A DNA stretch of 64,000 nt from Phycisphaeraceae bacterium (GCA_020851735.1 JADZCD010000059.1:1-64000); one strand, 5' to 3'; numbered from the stretch's first letter, positions 31,410 through 39,150 are shown. The notes: a model not told the origin generated them from the letters alone. Translations and numbers: made by a program.

Positions 31410-33647
31410 CTAGATCACTCCCAGGCCGGCGAGGATGATCAGGGCGACGAGGGTGGTGCCGACGGTCATGGCGGCGATGCCGGCCAGCACGGCGACTTTG
31501 CGATACCAGGCGGGGGCGGGTTGGACGCGCAGGCTCTCGAGCTGGCCGGTGGCGACCAGGCGGGCGTACTCGTCGGGGCGCTCGTGTTTGAGTTCGGCTT
31601 CCGGCAGGCGGCCGGTGAACATGACATCGTCGACGGGGAATTTTTCCAGGCGCAGATGAGCGTTGAAGAAGTGAATGGTGAAGATAAAGCCCACGGCCAG
31701 GAGGGCTTCATAGCCATGAACGATCATGGCGACGTTAAAAGCCCAGCCGGGGAGGAAGAGAGCGAAGAACTTGGGGAACCACAGGAGCAGGCCGGACCCG
31801 CCGATGATGAAGGTTCCGCCGACCTCGGCGATATAGTCGAATTTTTCCCAGTAGGTCCAGCGGTCAAACCCAGGCTTGCGGCCGCCCTTAAAGAACCAGC
31901 GGAACATGCCGATGCAATCGCGCAAATCGCGGGGCATGGGCAAGAGGGTGTTGGGGCCAAACAGCCAGTCGCGGATGGGCCGGCGGTGCGCGCGAAGCTT
32001 CCGCCACAAGCCGCGCAGATGAGCGATGAGGTTGGCGATGAGGATCACGGCCAGGAAACGGTGGATCAGGCCCGCGGCTTCGGGGCCGCCCATGAGGCTG
32101 ACCATAAAGCGTGCCCAGCCGTGATCGGAAAACAAGAGGGGCAGACCGGTGATGGTCAGGCCGAAGAAGGTGACGACGACCAGGGCGTGGTTGATGCGAT
32201 CCAAGCGGGAAAAGCGCTGGACGGCGTGGGGATTGGCGACGTGGCGAGGCTCGGGCCCGTGTTTGCGGCGTTCGATCCAGGAGCGTATGAACCAGAGGAT
32301 GCAGTGGAGCCCGAAGAATCCGAAGGCGAAGGACATCATGACCACGAAATAGAGCCAGACGGCGTGGAGGAGGGGGTAATTGTGCCCGTCGCGGTAATCG
32401 GCATGGGCCTGGAAGAGGGCGAATTTAGCGTCGGCGCCGGGGTGGCACTGGCGGCAAACTTCCACGCGGTGATCGGCAAACAGACGGGAGCGGGGATTGG
32501 CGATGGGGAGGATGTCGTGGGCGCCGTGGCAATCGCTGCAGCGGGCAGCGCGGGCGAAGCCCAATTGGGTCACCTGGCCGTGGTAACTTTCGCGATAGGT
32601 CTTGTAGAAGGAGCGGTGTCCGCCGGGGCGCGGGCGGTCATGGCATTGCGCGCACTCGCCGACGATGTCGAGCATGAAGCGCGGGGTGGAGGCGCGGCTG
32701 ATAGCGTGGGAAGTGTGGCAGTCCGAACAAACGGGCGCTTCCTTGCTGCCTTGCGCGAGCTTCTGGCCATGGATGCTCTGGAGATAGACTTCGGCCACGC
32801 CGGTATGGCAGCGCCCGCAGGTCTGGGGCACGGCATGGCGGCTGATGGAGGATTGCGGATCGGAGGCGGGAAGGATGACGTGGCTGCCGTGGCAATCCAC
32901 GCAGGTGGCGGCGACGACCAGTCCGGCCTGGGAAATCGCGCGGCCGTGGACGCTGTCCATGTAGGTCTGCACGCGGATTTGGTCGCTGACGCCATCGGGG
33001 GCAACGGTGGTGTGCTGGGCGTGGCAATCGCCGCAGACTTTGACGACGTTTAGGGGGAAGATGCGGGACTGGCGATCGTGTTTGCCGCGGATGTCGTGAG
33101 TGCCGTGGCAATCGGCGCAATCCGGGGCCTGGGGGTTGCCCTTGGCGCGAGCCTGGGCGTGGAAACCTTGACGGTCGTCCGCGCCGGCGGCGGCGTGGCA
33201 AGCATCACTGCAGTTGACCTTTTTCAGCACCGCGGCATGCGGAAGATTGTTGGCGTCGGCATGGCACTGGACGCAGGTGAGGGTGCCGTGGGCGGTGTCG
33301 GCCAAGGGATTGGCGCCGATGAACAGACCCGGACGGGGGGAATCGGCAGACGCGGCGACTTGTGTTTGCCCGCTGGAGGGCGTGGCCTTAGAGGTGGAAG
33401 GAGCCATTTCGGGGGAGGGGGCAGTTCCGGGGGGGGCGATCATGGAGAGGCGATCGCGCAGAGGAAGTTCGGAGATGTGTGTTTGGCCGTGGCAGTTCAG
33501 GCAGCGGCGATTGGGGCCGATCACTTCGGCGGGAAGTGTCTTGGCGTCCTGAGCAAAGGCGGGCATGACAAGCCACAGGGCGGCCAGAAAGGTCAGGAAG
33601 GCTACCGGTTTTTTCTGCCCGCTTGTGTGCTTAGCCCTGATCTTCAT
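31410..33647 (-). CDS. CbcL-like multiheme cytochrome c/cytochrome b fusion
   Basis: 745 aa. Signal peptide about 1-33 (ending MPAFAQD). The N-terminal half has 10 CXXCH sites and one CX3CH (CSDACH). The C-terminal half (about 395-745) is a membrane cytochrome b-like domain with several helices and candidate haem-b histidines (GLHCILWF, RINHALVVVTFFGLTITG, LIHRFLAVILI, MIVHGYEALL, IFTIHFFNAH). This resembles Geobacter CbcL, an inner-membrane quinol oxidase used in metal respiration. ATG complement at 33645-33647 is chosen since it gives a proper signal peptide; longer in-frame starts exist. First gene of the minus operon 33647-25544. Confidence 0.85.
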   Translation of the reverse strand: MKIRAKHTSGQKKPVAFLTFLAALWLVMPAFAQDAKTLPAEVIGPNRRCLNCHGQTHISELPLRDRLSMIAPPGTAPSPEMAPSTSKATPSSGQTQVAASADSPRPGLFIGANPLADTAHGTLTCVQCHADANNLPHAAVLKKVNCSDACHAAAGADDRQGFHAQARAKGNPQAPDCADCHGTHDIRGKHDRQSRIFPLNVVKVCGDCHAQHTTVAPDGVSDQIRVQTYMDSVHGRAISQAGLVVAATCVDCHGSHVILPASDPQSSISRHAVPQTCGRCHTGVAEVYLQSIHGQKLAQGSKEAPVCSDCHTSHAISRASTPRFMLDIVGECAQCHDRPRPGGHRSFYKTYRESYHGQVTQLGFARAARCSDCHGAHDILPIANPRSRLFADHRVEVCRQCHPGADAKFALFQAHADYRDGHNYPLLHAVWLYFVVMMSFAFGFFGLHCILWFIRSWIERRKHGPEPRHVANPHAVQRFSRLDRINHALVVVTFFGLTITGLPLLFSDHGWARFMVSLMGGPEAAGLIHRFLAVILIANLIAHLRGLWRKLRAHRRPIRDWLFGPNTLLPMPRDLRDCIGMFRWFFKGGRKPGFDRWTYWEKFDYIAEVGGTFIIGGSGLLLWFPKFFALFLPGWAFNVAMIVHGYEALLAVGFIFTIHFFNAHLRLEKFPVDDVMFTGRLPEAELKHERPDEYARLVATGQLESLRVQPAPAWYRKVAVLAGIAAMTVGTTLVALIILAGLGVI
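33354..33378 (-). repeat. Diverged palindromic element P1, copy G (in frame)
   Basis: GGCGACTTGTGTTTGCC followed by CGCTGG aligns with the P1 element with several substitutions that break the stem. It encodes SSGQTQVAAS in the CbcL-like protein, similar to SGRSQIAAS from copy E. Confidence 0.5.
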
Positions 33648-33732
33648 GGCGTGACTTTTCCACATGAGCTGCGGCGGATTTAAGTGATCAAGACGCAACC
33701 ACCGCGCGGATAACAGACTGCCAAACTCTTGT

Positions 33733-33748
33733 TGCACGTTGCATACCA
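33733..33748 (-). promoter_or_regulatory. Candidate sigma-54 promoter of the inner-membrane cytochrome operon
   Basis: On the minus strand TGGTATG-N4-GTGCA has GG and GC at the right spacing and matches 8 of 11 consensus positions. The start site would be near 33722, about 75 nt before the CbcL-like gene. Confidence 0.45.
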
Positions 33749-33831
33749 CGTCATAGGGATAAAAGACTACCAAGACCTGACTGAAAACTCTTTGTAGAAC
33801 ATTGGGAAAAAGGAAGACAACCGTGGAAAGT

Positions 33832-33878
33832 GAGGGCACGCCCTGTAGCCTGCCCTCTCCTTAAAAAGGAGAGGAAAA
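33832..33878. repeat. Two adjacent hairpins between operons
   Basis: GAGGGCA with TGCCCTC, and CTCTCC with GGAGAG (33858-33878, A/T-rich loop). They lie downstream of the histidine kinase gene. The second recalls the CTCTCCCT/AGGGAGAG element inside the gene at 37753. No clear T run, so terminator function is doubtful. Confidence 0.45.
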
Positions 33879-33911
33879 AGGCCATGTCGGCGTTTCTCAC
33901 AAATCGGAAAT

Positions 33912-35360
33912 TCACCGGGCAGTCGTTCCCGCGATTGGGACAAACCGCCAGGTTGAAACAGGGATACGCAGGCGGAAACAGGCGCCCTGGTTGACCTGGC
34001 TATCCACTTCGATCTGGCCGTTGTGTTGACGCAGGATGCTGTAGCTGACCGCCAGGCCCAGGCCGGTGCCCTTGCCGACGGGCTTGGTGGTGAAAAAGGG
34101 ATCGAACAGCCGGCCTAAGTGTTCGGGGGCAATGCCGTGGCCGTTGTCTTCCACTTCGATCAGGCACTGGTTTTCCTGGCGCAGGGTGCGCATGGCCACG
34201 GCCGGTTCGGGGTTTTCCGCCACGGCGTCCATGGCGTTGAGCAGGAGATTGACCAGCACCTGCTCCATGGCGCGGCGTTGCATGTGGAGCTGGCCGGCCT
34301 GGGGGGACAGCTGGCGATTGATCTTCACCTTGCGGGCGCGGGGATCAAAGCGCACCAGGCGGAGGGATTCCTCGACTAATTCGTTGACGTCCACCATCTG
34401 CCAGCCGGTTTCGCCGGGGCGGGCGAAGGTGGTCAGCTGCTGGACGATTTCGCGGATGCGATCCACCTGCTGGCGGAGGGTGTCGATGGCGCCCGGGCGG
34501 GGCTGGGCGGGCTTGCGCTGCATCAGTTGCAGGAGGCTGTCCATGCTGGCCAGGGGGTTGGCGATTTCGTGAGCCACGCCGGCGGCCATCTGGCCCAAGG
34601 CGGCCATTTTTTCCTGCTGCATCATGGCCCGCTGCTGCTTGGCCAGGCGGCGGGACATGGCGCGGATCCGCTGATTCTGGCGCATCAGGCGGCGCTCGTG
34701 GCGGCGCAGGCTGCGGGTGATGTGATTGCTTAAGTGCACGGTGGCCAAAAGCAGGACCACCCAGGCGGCGAGGGCGACGGTTTCCTTGGGGTTGGCCGCA
34801 AGCAGGTCGGACCACCACAGGGCGGCCAAGACCATGACGGCGGCAGCCAAAGCGCCGGCATAGGCCATGAAACGAGGCAGAAGCAGACTGGCGAAGACCA
34901 TGTGCAAAACGAAAAAGCCCAAGAGCGGGCTGGCGACGCCGCCGGTCCATATCACGAGTAGAGTCAAGACGCCAAGGTCCAGGAGAATCTGCAGCCAGGC
35001 GAGGCCGACGGGGGGGAAGAAAGGGGAAGGATTTTTCGCAGGGGTAAGGGAAGAGTCTGCTTTGGGCCTATCCAAGCCAGGCGCTGAATCAGGCACACAG
35101 CACCCTTCGGGCTGCTGTGTGGCACCCGAGGAGGGGGGAGGGGCGGAGGGGGAGATAAGGCTGAGGATCAGGTTATAGAAAAGGATGAACGCGCCGAAGC
35201 CAGCCATGATCAAGTCATGGTCGTACCAGCGTTGCCAGAACCAGTCGGTCAATGAGCCGGCCACCACCGCCAAGCCCGCCAGCCAACGCAGGCGCAGCAG
35301 CCAGCGCAATTCGGATAGGAGAGGAGATGCTCGGTGTCTGGTCGCTTTATCCCGACTCAC
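33912..35360 (-). CDS. Membrane sensor histidine kinase
   Basis: 482 aa. Five or six N-terminal hydrophobic segments (about 20-215) form a membrane sensor. A DHp domain with the phospho-acceptor box GVAHEIANPLASM (about 268-280) follows. The ATPase domain has N-box NLLLNAMDAV, G1 box EDNGHGIAPE, the DPFFTTKPVGKGTGLGL segment and a final GACFRLRIP strand. Between the second and third hydrophobic segments a Pro/Ser-rich loop (about 72-115) contains a palindromic repeat in frame. No response regulator lies in the window. With the two upstream genes it may sense an anion or redox cue for the cytochrome operons. Confidence 0.88.
   Translation of the reverse strand: MSRDKATRHRASPLLSELRWLLRLRWLAGLAVVAGSLTDWFWQRWYDHDLIMAGFGAFILFYNLILSLISPSAPPPSSGATQQPEGCCVPDSAPGLDRPKADSSLTPAKNPSPFFPPVGLAWLQILLDLGVLTLLVIWTGGVASPLLGFFVLHMVFASLLLPRFMAYAGALAAAVMVLAALWWSDLLAANPKETVALAAWVVLLLATVHLSNHITRSLRRHERRLMRQNQRIRAMSRRLAKQQRAMMQQEKMAALGQMAAGVAHEIANPLASMDSLLQLMQRKPAQPRPGAIDTLRQQVDRIREIVQQLTTFARPGETGWQMVDVNELVEESLRLVRFDPRARKVKINRQLSPQAGQLHMQRRAMEQVLVNLLLNAMDAVAENPEPAVAMRTLRQENQCLIEVEDNGHGIAPEHLGRLFDPFFTTKPVGKGTGLGLAVSYSILRQHNGQIEVDSQVNQGACFRLRIPVSTWRFVPIAGTTAR
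35093..35122 (-). repeat. Palindromic element P3 (in frame)
   Basis: Arms CACACAGCA (35094-35102) and TGCTGTGTG (35113-35121) around CCCTTCGGGC. It encodes GATQQPEGCCVP in a loop of the histidine kinase. The same 9-bp arms form the hairpin at 48681-48708. Confidence 0.75.
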
Positions 35361-35425
35361 GGGCTGGCCCTTGGAGGTAAGAATTCCCGGCTAAACTGGC
35401 AAACAAATGAGGGAAGACGGTCAAA

Positions 35426-36454
35426 CTAAGACTGCTCGGCACGCACGGATTTTTCCAGATCGAGCATTTTAATTCCCTCGGCGTAATCGGTCAGCACAAT
35501 GCGGCGGATCTGCTGCAAAGAACGCACCGTGTGGGTCATGCGTTCGAGGGTCTGGTGAATCTGCCGCAACTGGGAGGCCAGGCGGCTGTCCTTGTCAGCC
35601 TGCCGGCCCATGAGGCTTAACTGCGAGTCGATGACGGCGATGGCGTTATTAAGCTCGTGATTGAGGGTCAAAGCGACCTGGCCGAGGGTTTCTATTTTGC
35701 GCTTCTCGTTGGCCTGGAGCTTTTCGGCCAGCTGGTTGTAGGCCTGGGCGAGTTCGTCGAATTCGTCGTGCTGGGTGAGGGCGACACGATGGTCGAACTT
35801 TTCCAGGGCCAGCTGGCGGCTGGCGTCGACGAGCCGCTCGACGGGCTGGAGCACCATCCGCGAAGCCCGGAACAAGGCTAATACCGCCAAGTTGATGACC
35901 AAAAGAAACACGACCGTTAACCCCAGCACCAGCCAGCGGAACTGGCTGATGACTTCTTCCACTTCCTTGCGGGCGTGGGCGCGGGCGAGGCTGGACAATT
36001 CCAGAATGTCGCGGCGCATGGCCCCTGAGAATTGGGTGGCTTCCTCGTTGTGAAAGGCAGCCAAGTCCGGATCGCGGGTGGTGGCCAGGGCGCCGACGTG
36101 GCGTTCGAAAGCAGGCAAGGCGGCCACCAGATGCTTGAAGGTTTTGTCCGCCTCGGGGCGCGTGACCAGATAATGCCCGGACAGGAGCCGGATTTCGTCG
36201 CGCAGGGTTTCGACGGAATCAATTAGGTTATCCAGGTATCTCTTGCGGCCCAGCTGCAGATCATGCAGTTCCGCCTCGACCATGGTGATGGTGGCGCCTA
36301 GTTGATTGGCCTGGTCGACGATGACCAGGGCCTGGGTGTTGATGTGGTCCATGCCTTGGAGCACGTTCTGCAAAAGGCCGATGGCCACCACCGCCACGCC
36401 GAGCAACAGCGCTACTAAGGGCCCAAGCACCAGCAGCAGTTTCCGCCGCAGCAT
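35426..36454 (-). CDS. HAMP-domain sensor protein with DHp helix but no ATPase domain
   Basis: 342 aa. Two transmembrane helices (about 10-30 and 170-192) bracket a helical periplasmic sensor. A HAMP region (about 192-245, RMVLQPVERLVDASR) and a dimerisation-like helix pair with LTLNHELNNAIAVID (about 260-275) follow. The NHELNN box resembles a kinase phospho-acceptor site, but the protein stops about 60 residues later without N, G1 or G2 boxes. It may be phosphorylated in trans by the neighbouring kinase. It starts 4 nt after the PhnD-like gene and ends 65 nt before the kinase gene. Confidence 0.8.
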   Translation of the reverse strand: MLRRKLLLVLGPLVALLLGVAVVAIGLLQNVLQGMDHINTQALVIVDQANQLGATITMVEAELHDLQLGRKRYLDNLIDSVETLRDEIRLLSGHYLVTRPEADKTFKHLVAALPAFERHVGALATTRDPDLAAFHNEEATQFSGAMRRDILELSSLARAHARKEVEEVISQFRWLVLGLTVVFLLVINLAVLALFRASRMVLQPVERLVDASRQLALEKFDHRVALTQHDEFDELAQAYNQLAEKLQANEKRKIETLGQVALTLNHELNNAIAVIDSQLSLMGRQADKDSRLASQLRQIHQTLERMTHTVRSLQQIRRIVLTDYAEGIKMLDLEKSVRAEQS

Positions 36455-36458
36455 CGAA

Positions 36459-37481
36459 TTACTTTCCTTGTGCGTCTTTTTCGGACTGGGAGCGAGGGTG
36501 GGGCTCGCCCAGGCCCAACCGCATCCAATCCGAGTCTAAATGGTGAACCATGGTGAAAATCGCCTGGTAATCATCGGCTGCACAGGGCAAAAACCGCAGC
36601 GCGCCGAATTGCTTGAGGGCCTCCTGGCCCTGGGGGTCGGAGTCCATGGCCAGGAGAATCTGGCGCAATTGCGGGCCGAGGGTCTGGGCGATGTCGGGGC
36701 GGAGGACCAAGCCGTCGTTGGGCACGGCGTCGCTGATGGCCAGCTGGCGGAACTTCTGATCCGGGTGGTTCTTGGCAAAAGCGATCAAACGCAGGTCTTT
36801 GACGGCGCCGGCGTCGACGCGGCCGGCCATGACTTCGTAGATCACGTCGTCGTGCGTGCCGACCCACACGATCCGCGGTGAATTCTCAGCCTTGAGAAGT
36901 CCAGCCTCTTTGAGTTGCCAATACGGAAAAAGCTCGCCGGCCATGGTCGTGCGCACCATGGCGATGGTTCGGCCGGCCAAGTCCTCGATCTTCCGCACGG
37001 GGGAGTTCTCGGGAACAAAGATCACGCCCCGATAGGTGCTCGCGCCGTCGGGCAGCTCGGGCTTGACCAGGACTTGGGCGTCCAGGCGGTCGATGGCCAA
37101 GACAGCGACCAGCGAGCCAAGGAAGGCGGCGTCCACGCGCTTCTCGGCCATGTCCTTCATGATGGACTGGTAGGTGTTGAGCGTGACCAGAGTCACTTTG
37201 CGGTTCAGTTTCAGGGATAAATAGTCAGCTAAAGCCAGGAAGCGGCGACGCTGGGCGAAAATATCGCGTTCGGGAACCAAGGCGATACGAAAGATGGCGG
37301 CTTCCTCTTGATCCTCCCCCGCCCCCGGAAGTACCCCCGCAAGCGTCGGTTCCGCAGGCTGGCTGGCGGACAATAGGGAGGAATCCTCATCAACGTTCAG
37401 GCCGCACGGCAAAAAAATCAAAGCGCCCAAGACCAGAAACAGCAAGACGGTTAAGACCAGACCTGTGATCTTCATACTCAT
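36459..37481 (-). CDS. PhnD-like periplasmic phosphate/phosphonate-type binding protein
   Basis: 340 aa. N-terminal hydrophobic signal (about 3-25). The mature region has the PhnD family pattern: FRIALVPERDIFAQRRRF, LTLNTYQSIMKDMAEKRVDAAFLG (split here as TLNTYQSIMKDMAEKRVD then AAFLG), DLAGRTIAMV, VAGRVDAGAVKDL-type region and a C-terminal helix. No permease or ATPase of an ABC transporter lies nearby, whereas a HAMP protein and a kinase do. It more likely serves as the sensor-binding subunit of a signalling system than in uptake. The start is uncertain between 37481 and 37475; both have weak ribosome sites. Confidence 0.8.
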   Translation of the reverse strand: MSMKITGLVLTVLLFLVLGALIFLPCGLNVDEDSSLLSASQPAEPTLAGVLPGAGEDQEEAAIFRIALVPERDIFAQRRRFLALADYLSLKLNRKVTLVTLNTYQSIMKDMAEKRVDAAFLGSLVAVLAIDRLDAQVLVKPELPDGASTYRGVIFVPENSPVRKIEDLAGRTIAMVRTTMAGELFPYWQLKEAGLLKAENSPRIVWVGTHDDVIYEVMAGRVDAGAVKDLRLIAFAKNHPDQKFRQLAISDAVPNDGLVLRPDIAQTLGPQLRQILLAMDSDPQGQEALKQFGALRFLPCAADDYQAIFTMVHHLDSDWMRLGLGEPHPRSQSEKDAQGK

Positions 37482-37710
37482 GGGCCTAGTAAGGGTACCG
37501 CTTTTTACCTTGATCCACATGGATAAAAGAAGCAATCGCCATACCCCCGGCCGTTGAAACGGCATCGGCAACGTCAAACCGATTGATTGAGCAACGATGC
37601 CGTGGAAAAACACCTTTGGGCAATCACCTGGGATCGAGTCCGAAGCCAAGCCATAAAACACGTATCTATCTTGACATATGTTATGCGGGAATAGCGCCTG
37701 GACTGTTGGC

Positions 37711-37727
37711 TTGGCACGCGTCTTGCC
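37711..37727 (+). promoter_or_regulatory. Sigma-54 promoter, perfect consensus
   Basis: TTGGCACG-N4-TTGC matches the sigma-54 -24/-12 consensus at every conserved position. The start would be near 37738, 15 nt before the ATG at 37753. An upstream TTGACA (37672) has no good partner -10 box. Confidence 0.8.
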
Positions 37728-37752
37728 CGATAATCTACGGGAGGGAGCACCT

Positions 37753-39150
37753 ATGGCCCATCACACGCAAGCTTACGCCCTGCCGACGCTGGCCCCTTCG
37801 GGGGCGACGGCTCCGCCGCTGCGATTGCTTTTCTGGGAAGCGACGGCGGCGTGCAATCTGGCCTGCGTGCATTGCCGGCGGCTGGACGTGTCGCGGCAGC
37901 TAAGCCGGGACGACCTGTCCACGGAGCAGGCGCTGGGAATGATCGCGTCGCTGCCCCAGACGGGCCGGCCGATCTTGGTCTTCTCCGGCGGTGAGCCGCT
38001 GATGCGCCCGGACTTGTTTGAGCTGGCGGCGGCAGCGCGGCAGACGGGCTTGCCGACGGCGCTGGCCACCAACGGCACGATCATGAACGAAGAGATCGCC
38101 CAGCAGGTGGTGGACGTGGGCATCCGGCGGGTGTCGATGAGCTTTGACGGGCCGGACGCGGTGACGCACGATCAATTCCGGGGCATCGACGGATCGTTTG
38201 ATTCCACAGTGCGCGGATTCAAGGAATTGCGCCGGCGGGGGATGTCGATGCAGATCAACACCACGGTCACGAAGCACAATTACCGGCTGCTGGACCGGAT
38301 GTATCAGTTGGCGTTGGAGCTGGGGGCGGACGCGTTGCACATTTTCATGCTGGTGCCGGTGGGTTGCGGGATGGAGTTGTCCGACGCCATCAAGCTGGAC
38401 CCGGATGAATACGAAGCGGCGCTGAATTGGATTTACGATCGGAGCCTGGAACAGAAGCTTCACTTAAAGGCGACGTGCGCCCCCCACTACTTCCGCGTGA
38501 TGCGGCAACGGGCCAAGGAGGATGGACGGCCGATGCCGACGGCGGCACACCCGCACCGGGGGATGGGACATCCGGGGGGAGATGCTGTCACAGGTCAAAC
38601 CGGACCTTCGTCCCTGGGAAAGGACTCTGGTCCGGCTTTGGAGAAGCAAGGACTACACCCTCACCCTGACCTCTCCCTCAGGGAGGGAGAGGGGGCAAGA
38701 CCATCAGGACATCCGGGGGGACATCCGGGAGCGGGTGGACACCCCCCGGCAGAGCCGGGGGCTACAACCCACACACGTGCCCAAGGTCATCCAGAGGGCG
38801 CTACCGGGGGTTCCGGGGGCGGGGGTTCCGGGGGGGGAGATATGACGGCGATGACCAAGGGGTGTCTGGCCGGTCAGGCGGTGTGTTTTGTGTCGCACAC
38901 GGGCGAGGTGTTTCCGTGCGGGTATTTGCCGGTGAGTTCGGGGAACGTCAAGACAACGCCCTTGCCGGCGATCTGGCGGGACAGTTCGATTTTCGCGGCC
39001 CTGCGGAATGATGATCTATTGGAAGGCAAATGCGGGATGTGCGAATTCAAGAAGGTGTGCATGGGCTGCCGGGCGCGGGCGTTTGCCGAGAGCCACGATT
39101 ACCTGGCGGAAGAGCCCAACTGCGGGTACACGCCGGTGCGGTTGAGATAG
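37753..39150 (+). CDS. ahbD: Radical SAM haem synthase, AhbD-like
   Basis: 465 aa. Radical SAM cluster CNLACVHC (about 36-43), FSGGEPLMR and SFDGPD motifs. The C-terminal cysteine region has CLAGQAVCFVSHTGEVFPCG, CGMCEFKKVCMGC and a final C. This is the pattern of AhbD, which converts Fe-coproporphyrin III to haem b in the sirohaem-dependent pathway; AhbC or NirJ-type relatives cannot be excluded. About 105 extra residues (about 260-363, Gly/Pro/His-rich) are encoded by mosaic repeat DNA. ATG 37753 is chosen for GGAGGGAG just upstream. Sited next to the cytochrome genes, it may supply haem for them. Confidence 0.8.
   Translation: MAHHTQAYALPTLAPSGATAPPLRLLFWEATAACNLACVHCRRLDVSRQLSRDDLSTEQALGMIASLPQTGRPILVFSGGEPLMRPDLFELAAAARQTGLPTALATNGTIMNEEIAQQVVDVGIRRVSMSFDGPDAVTHDQFRGIDGSFDSTVRGFKELRRRGMSMQINTTVTKHNYRLLDRMYQLALELGADALHIFMLVPVGCGMELSDAIKLDPDEYEAALNWIYDRSLEQKLHLKATCAPHYFRVMRQRAKEDGRPMPTAAHPHRGMGHPGGDAVTGQTGPSSLGKDSGPALEKQGLHPHPDLSLREGEGARPSGHPGGHPGAGGHPPAEPGATTHTRAQGHPEGATGGSGGGGSGGGDMTAMTKGCLAGQAVCFVSHTGEVFPCGYLPVSSGNVKTTPLPAIWRDSSIFAALRNDDLLEGKCGMCEFKKVCMGCRARAFAESHDYLAEEPNCGYTPVRLR
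38531..38840 (+). repeat. In-frame mosaic of repeats inside the haem synthase gene
   Basis: The stretch holds ACATCCGGGGGGA units at both ends (38568 and 38708), a CTCTCCCT/AGGGAGAG palindrome (about 38672-38693), a CCCCCGG/CCGGGGG hairpin (about 38744-38760) and GTTCCGGGGG units (38808-38838). It is translated as GHPGG, GGHPPAEPG and GGSGGGG low-complexity sequence. Confidence 0.75.

Noticed and set aside
37672-37700. Sigma-70 promoter starting with TTGACA before the haem synthase
   Set aside because: No acceptable -10 box at 16-18 bp; the sigma-54 site at 37711 is far better.
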